NCBI GenBank assembly: GCA_026874595.1
Contig: CM049318.1
Location: 61,414,250-61,478,249 of the forward strand
DNA from: Sipunculus nudus
Taxonomy: Eukaryota; Annelida; Sipuncula; Golfingiida; Sipunculidae
Direction: 5' to 3'
DNA length: 64,000 nucleotides
Below, in pieces: positions 59,606 to 64,000 of this stretch. The notes beneath the pieces were generated by a model. It was not told where the DNA came from, ran no database searches, and saw only the letters and a list, made by a program, of their open reading frames with translations. The translations under genes and the position numbers were made by a program. Positions within the stretch are counted from its first letter, which is position 1. The number at the start of each line of letters is the position of its first letter.

Positions 59606-62600
59606 GCATGCTTAAATTACAGATGATTTTCATTGAAAATGATTGAAAATGTAATGTTACATTTAAAGTTTAGAAAACATGAAATGTCAGTACCCTTCAA
59701 AAGAAAGTGCAAGAGAAGGTCAGTAATATATATGGTGATAACATTTTACTACTTTTTTCATAGAAACTCATTTTATGCAGTGCTAAACAGACCAAACATA
59801 CGGGTGTTTGTTACCAGTCATTGCAGTCAGGGCCTCACATGTTAAAAAAACACACACATACATATAAATGTTTGTCATATCAGTAGATTTTAGTGTTATT
59901 TTATTTCAGATTATACATTTTGTTTCTCATGAAGAGGCCAAACTTGATCTGCTGATGTTTAGCTTGACTTAAAAAATATTGATCATTACGGTGAAAAATT
60001 AGAGAGCACTCAAAGAGCACATACCCCCGCCAACATCTTGATCTTTAGGTTAATTTAAAAGATCTGCTCAAAAACAATTTTTTTTATTTGACCAATAGTC
60101 TTCACTTCTCCAAATTTAATTGAAATTCATTGAGTTATTGGCAACAAACAATTTAGAACCAGAGTGGACTGCCATGTCGAGTTTTGAAAGCTCACAGCCA
60201 GATAGCTTGTTTTTAATTACTGAAAAAATAACAGGAAAACAAAAATATATATAAATATATAATAAATATAAATATATCATAAATTCTTTTATCTATCATT
60301 ATGATATCCTCACAATGATGTCATTGCTGTTATTACACTGCACTTCCATTATGACGACGTCTCTGAAATGATGTCATTACCTCACTTTGGGCTGCTGATG
60401 GTGTAATACTCTTCCCGTTTTGTTTGTTTGTCCACACAGTATCTCAAAAAGTACTATAGGGTGGAACAAACGAACTGCAAGCAAAAGAAAGGAGAAACTT
60501 GCTGAATCCAGGTTCATCCTTAAATTTCATTAATTAATCCTAAAATTATAGATTTTGGTCCATGGTCCACCTTTATGCAGAATTTCAGTGAAAATCATAG
60601 TGAAATTTTGGAAATATTGTTATTGCTTACAAACAAAACAGTGCTGATTGCATGACCTAAGCCACCTTAATTTGCTGAAGTAATTAGCTTGTGGCAATAG
60701 TGGCCCATTAAAGACCTGGTTTAATCTGGTATGTTAATTAAAGATGAAAATGTGTAAGGTTGATAATACCCTTGCCACTGATTGATAACGCTTAATTTAT
60801 CAAAGTATATACACTTCACACTGGTACTATTAAATTGTATCAAATGGGCATTTTCTAGGGATAATCAGGACTGGCAAGTTTATCAATTAAAACAGTGTAT
60901 CAGCGTATATATTTAATATTGACATATTTGGGTGTCCTTGATGTAGATTATTAGTGATAAATACAAGTGAGGCAGGAACACTGTTCCAGGTTTGGATCTC
61001 TAAAGTTTTATTTTGTATGAGGTAGATTTTAACACAGGGGCTAAGCTAGGGAACGTCCTATCACTAATATATCATACATATACATTATATACTCATGTCA
61101 AGCTGTCAATGAAACGGGCGTAGGTAAAGCCTTAGATGTATCTAGCTGTATTTTCTTGTGTAGAATCATTCCAGACGTTAACATATATGTATATTGTGTC
61201 TCCGTGTAATTATTATTATTCTCCTCACTCGAGAGGAGTCACTTAAGTGCCATTTATAATACCACTGTGCTTATGTAAGTTAGTGTACATATTATGTACC
61301 AAGAGTTATTGCAGCTCTCTAGTACTTATTGAAAGTGTTTGTCAAACGCGAAATGCTGATCTGAATTCACATACAAGTGTGTGTACAGATGTGGTTGCTA
61401 TCCTGACAGGTTTTACACACACACACATACACACACACACATGGGTTGTAATGATACATAAGAACACAGGATGACACACATATATCACAACACATAAAGT
61501 ATCATATAGTTAAGTGTCCAAAACCCCTTTCACACATGAAATCGGTTTAAGACATTTTTGGCCGTGTGATTTAATCAGATCTACTGCTATCAGTTTCAAG
61601 CGGTATTGTGGATTAACTAAGACATCTAGCTCAGAGGCAGGTGTATGTTTTATATGTCAAACAACATGCTGCCACAAGCGCTTGTGCTTTGAGATACTTT
61701 CTGCTTCAATACTCAAAAGTAGGTCTAAACCGTTTTTTAGGCAAATAGAGTGTTCACATGTTACTTTTCAAAGTGGGTTACATGATTTGCATTGGAGCAG
61801 GATTCAAACAGTTTTGGTCAAAATAAATATAAATTGCATTGGTTTTCTGCTGCGTCTGGTTCACATGGATAAGGGTTTCACCGTTTTCCGTTTGTCTTAT
61901 GAAAGGGTTATTAGTGGGTGAACTTCATTCTTTGATGAAAGATAAACAAGCTTCATCTAAGAAAAAATCATTTCCAAAACCTCAAGAAAATTCATTTCTT
62001 TTTATGCTTATGTCTATTCACTGAATTAGTCATCAGTCTGAAATGGCTTCTTCTGTTGGTTGAATCATGAGCCAATGAGAAGCAAATGATTCTCCTGTTC
62101 GACCAATGATATGTCACCTTACATACCATATTAAACTGTTTCAGGATGAACAACAGTAAGCCTATGTATTGTTACAGCCCTGACACACTGGAACACATAC
62201 ACACAGTGACACACACCTAAATCAGTGCAATTATTGTCTAACATTGTATCAATAATATGCTGATTACATATCCATTTTGTTGCTGTGTTTTGTTTTAAAT
62301 TAGAAATATTAATTAGAAAATTAGAATATTAATTTTGATTGAAGATAGGGAAACCAAGCTGAGCTTTCTAATGGTAGAGCCAGCTCTGCTCAGATTCATA
62401 TAAACGGAAATGGTTTGGTTTGTTAGTGAAGTAACTGCATCACAGTCAAGCTTAAAAACCCATGTGCACTTATATGCATGAAAATTTGCTCGTAGGATTT
62501 TCTGTGTTAAAACCAATGTGTCCATCTGTTAATAAGTGTTTGTGTACATATGCCTGAAAGTCAACCCATAAGGGATTCTCATGCAAAAGGTTCGTGCATA

Positions 62601-64000
62601 CATGTATCTAAAAATGCGAACATGGGTTTTGAAGCATTTTTTCCTGCATGTGGTTGCATGAAGGTTTTATTTAAGCTTATTGACAATAATAATGCACAGA
62701 AAATCAATATGTGATATATTTCAAGTGTTACAAGTCCCACGGCCCTGACAAAAGCATAAAACATGTCATGGAACATGTTGAAAGTAACATATATTGTTAA
62801 GACTCAAGCTGAACTAGAGGAATGTGTCAAGGACATGATTTTTTTTATAGTTTTACTGTAAGGTACAAGTAAAGACTCTCTCAGGAAGAGTTCCGCTAAA
62901 ATCAGGAACTTAAAAAAATCAGGGCATCATTACAATTAACATAATGTCTTTTTGAATGTTCATTGCTGTTGTATTATAACCACTTATGTACTTTGTGTGG
63001 TTCTTAAACCATCACAGTGCTATTTTGACTGTTTGTTTGTTGAAGATGAGAAATATTAATTAAGCTCACAGATGTGCACTAAAATATGGTCTCCTGAAAT
63101 ACCGGAAACAGCAATATTTTGGGAAGAAGTACCTATGACAAAACACCCACTTAACATCAATTTAAAGTCAGCTATCTTCATGAAGCAAACAACTGGTGTC
63201 ATTAGATAAATAATCAAATACTGAATAGATCTGTGCATTACTGTAATATGATCACTTGGACTTGTGTTAAACGCGTGTTTTGTGTTGCATTTCGGACCAG
63301 CAAACATTTGCAGCCATTCATGTTGCTTGCGATGCTGCTGGGGTCACCAGGTGCTATTGAGGTTCAAACTTGAAATGTTGTTTCATGTGAATAAAACATG
63401 TTTTGGATTTATTTATAATTCATGGCACCATATTGCATTGGCTTTATTAATGTGATTATTTATCATTTTAGCAAGTTTTGACTTCAAAATAGATGCTAAG
63501 TTAGTGTTTTGTGGTGTTTCGTCACAGCTAGATACCCAAAACACTGTATTTTGAGTCTTTCAGGGGACCCTAACAAATAACACATCTTAGCCCTTTTATT
63601 AATTGTTATACCACAAAGTGCTTAGACTAATTTTTAGATATGCATCTTTGGTTGTTAATCACTCGTTTAATAGAGACTAGGGATAAGATCTACTTTTGTT
63701 TTTCATTTCCTTTTCTTAACTTGAAAAGGATTTACTAACAGTGTTTTTTAGAATAGTGTTGAGAATGGGCATTTTTATTATAAGGAATAATTTACATGAT
63801 GTTAAGTTATTTAAACTCTATCCCTGAGTGACTGGCCATATATGATCATGATATTAATATCATATAATGCTGAATATACCAGCTCAGATTGAAATTTCTA
63901 GTTCTAATATGTGTCTGTCTGTCCAAGCTAGCTGGCCTAGAGCCTTCAGTGTTTATTTAACGGAGGTAGTGTGGATATGTATTTGTTCCAATTAACCTTA
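59606..64000. other. Downstream intergenic DNA
   Basis: No further gene recognised. AT-rich with an AATAAA-containing tract at 60240-60290. 61510-61890 is slightly less AT-rich with a 135-codon open frame on the + strand (61514-61921) lacking any recognisable domain; it could be a repeat. Confidence 0.45.
61405..61441. repeat. (CA)n microsatellite
   Basis: Interrupted CA repeat (ACACACACACATACACACAC). Confidence 0.9.

Noticed and set aside
61507-61890. Possible TIR element (AACCCCTTTCACACATG / CATGGATAAGGGTTT)
   Set aside because: Inverted similarity is weak and no target duplication is visible.
61514-61921. 135-codon open frame on the + strand
   Set aside because: No recognisable domain, homology or splice context; composition similar to surrounding non-coding DNA.

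Overview
This is eukaryotic nuclear DNA: AT-rich, intron-containing, with many mobile elements. The only protein-coding gene I can support is the 3' part of an ecdysone receptor homologue (EcR, nuclear receptor subfamily NR1H), on the + strand in six exons between 45737 and 58289. The DNA-binding domain is clearly EcR. The ligand-binding domain departs from the insect pattern. The transposable elements have the architecture described for bivalve 'pearl'-like and HINE/Helentron-like elements. I infer a lophotrochozoan, most probably a bivalve mollusc; the species cannot be named from the sequence.

Layout. 1-9.2 kb: intergenic DNA or a far-upstream EcR intron, with diverged minisatellites and a GC-rich PIF/Harbinger-like element (4056-5128) bounded by a TAA duplication. 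9.2-12.8 kb: a family B Helitron-like element containing a recent 1.5-kb tandem duplication. 13-20 kb: a hAT-type element with an 8-bp duplication (14468-15050), two smaller terminal-repeat elements, a purine tract and old duplications. 19.6-25.7 kb: two family B elements and two family A Helitron-like elements. 26-39 kb: sparse sequence with family B 3' ends, a nested pair of Helitron-like elements (32730-34745) and small repeats. 39.1-42.6 kb: the largest family A copy (3.5 kb). 45.0-45.2 kb: a tRNA-derived SINE. 45.7-58.3 kb: EcR, whose introns carry family A and B elements, at least four MITEs of one family (D), a large palindrome and another Helitron-like family (F). 58.3-64 kb: probable 3' UTR with minisatellites, then unremarkable sequence.

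Main observations. Several unrelated Helitron-like families share one plan: a left-end motif, a pyrimidine or CCG microsatellite, a satellite core, an inverted copy of the left motif, a short hairpin, then CTAG|TT or CTTG|TT. The family A satellite core (about 285 bp per monomer) carries two clusters of AGGTCA-type nuclear-receptor half-sites per monomer, spaced 2, 1 and 0, and its unique 5' part carries a perfect inverted palindrome of the half-site. These arrays lie upstream of, and in truncated form inside, a nuclear receptor gene. A regulatory role is inference; the motifs are directly visible. The EcR ligand pocket has lost several residues that contact ecdysteroids in insect EcR.

No rRNA, functional tRNA, CRISPR or intact transposase/reverse transcriptase gene was recognised.
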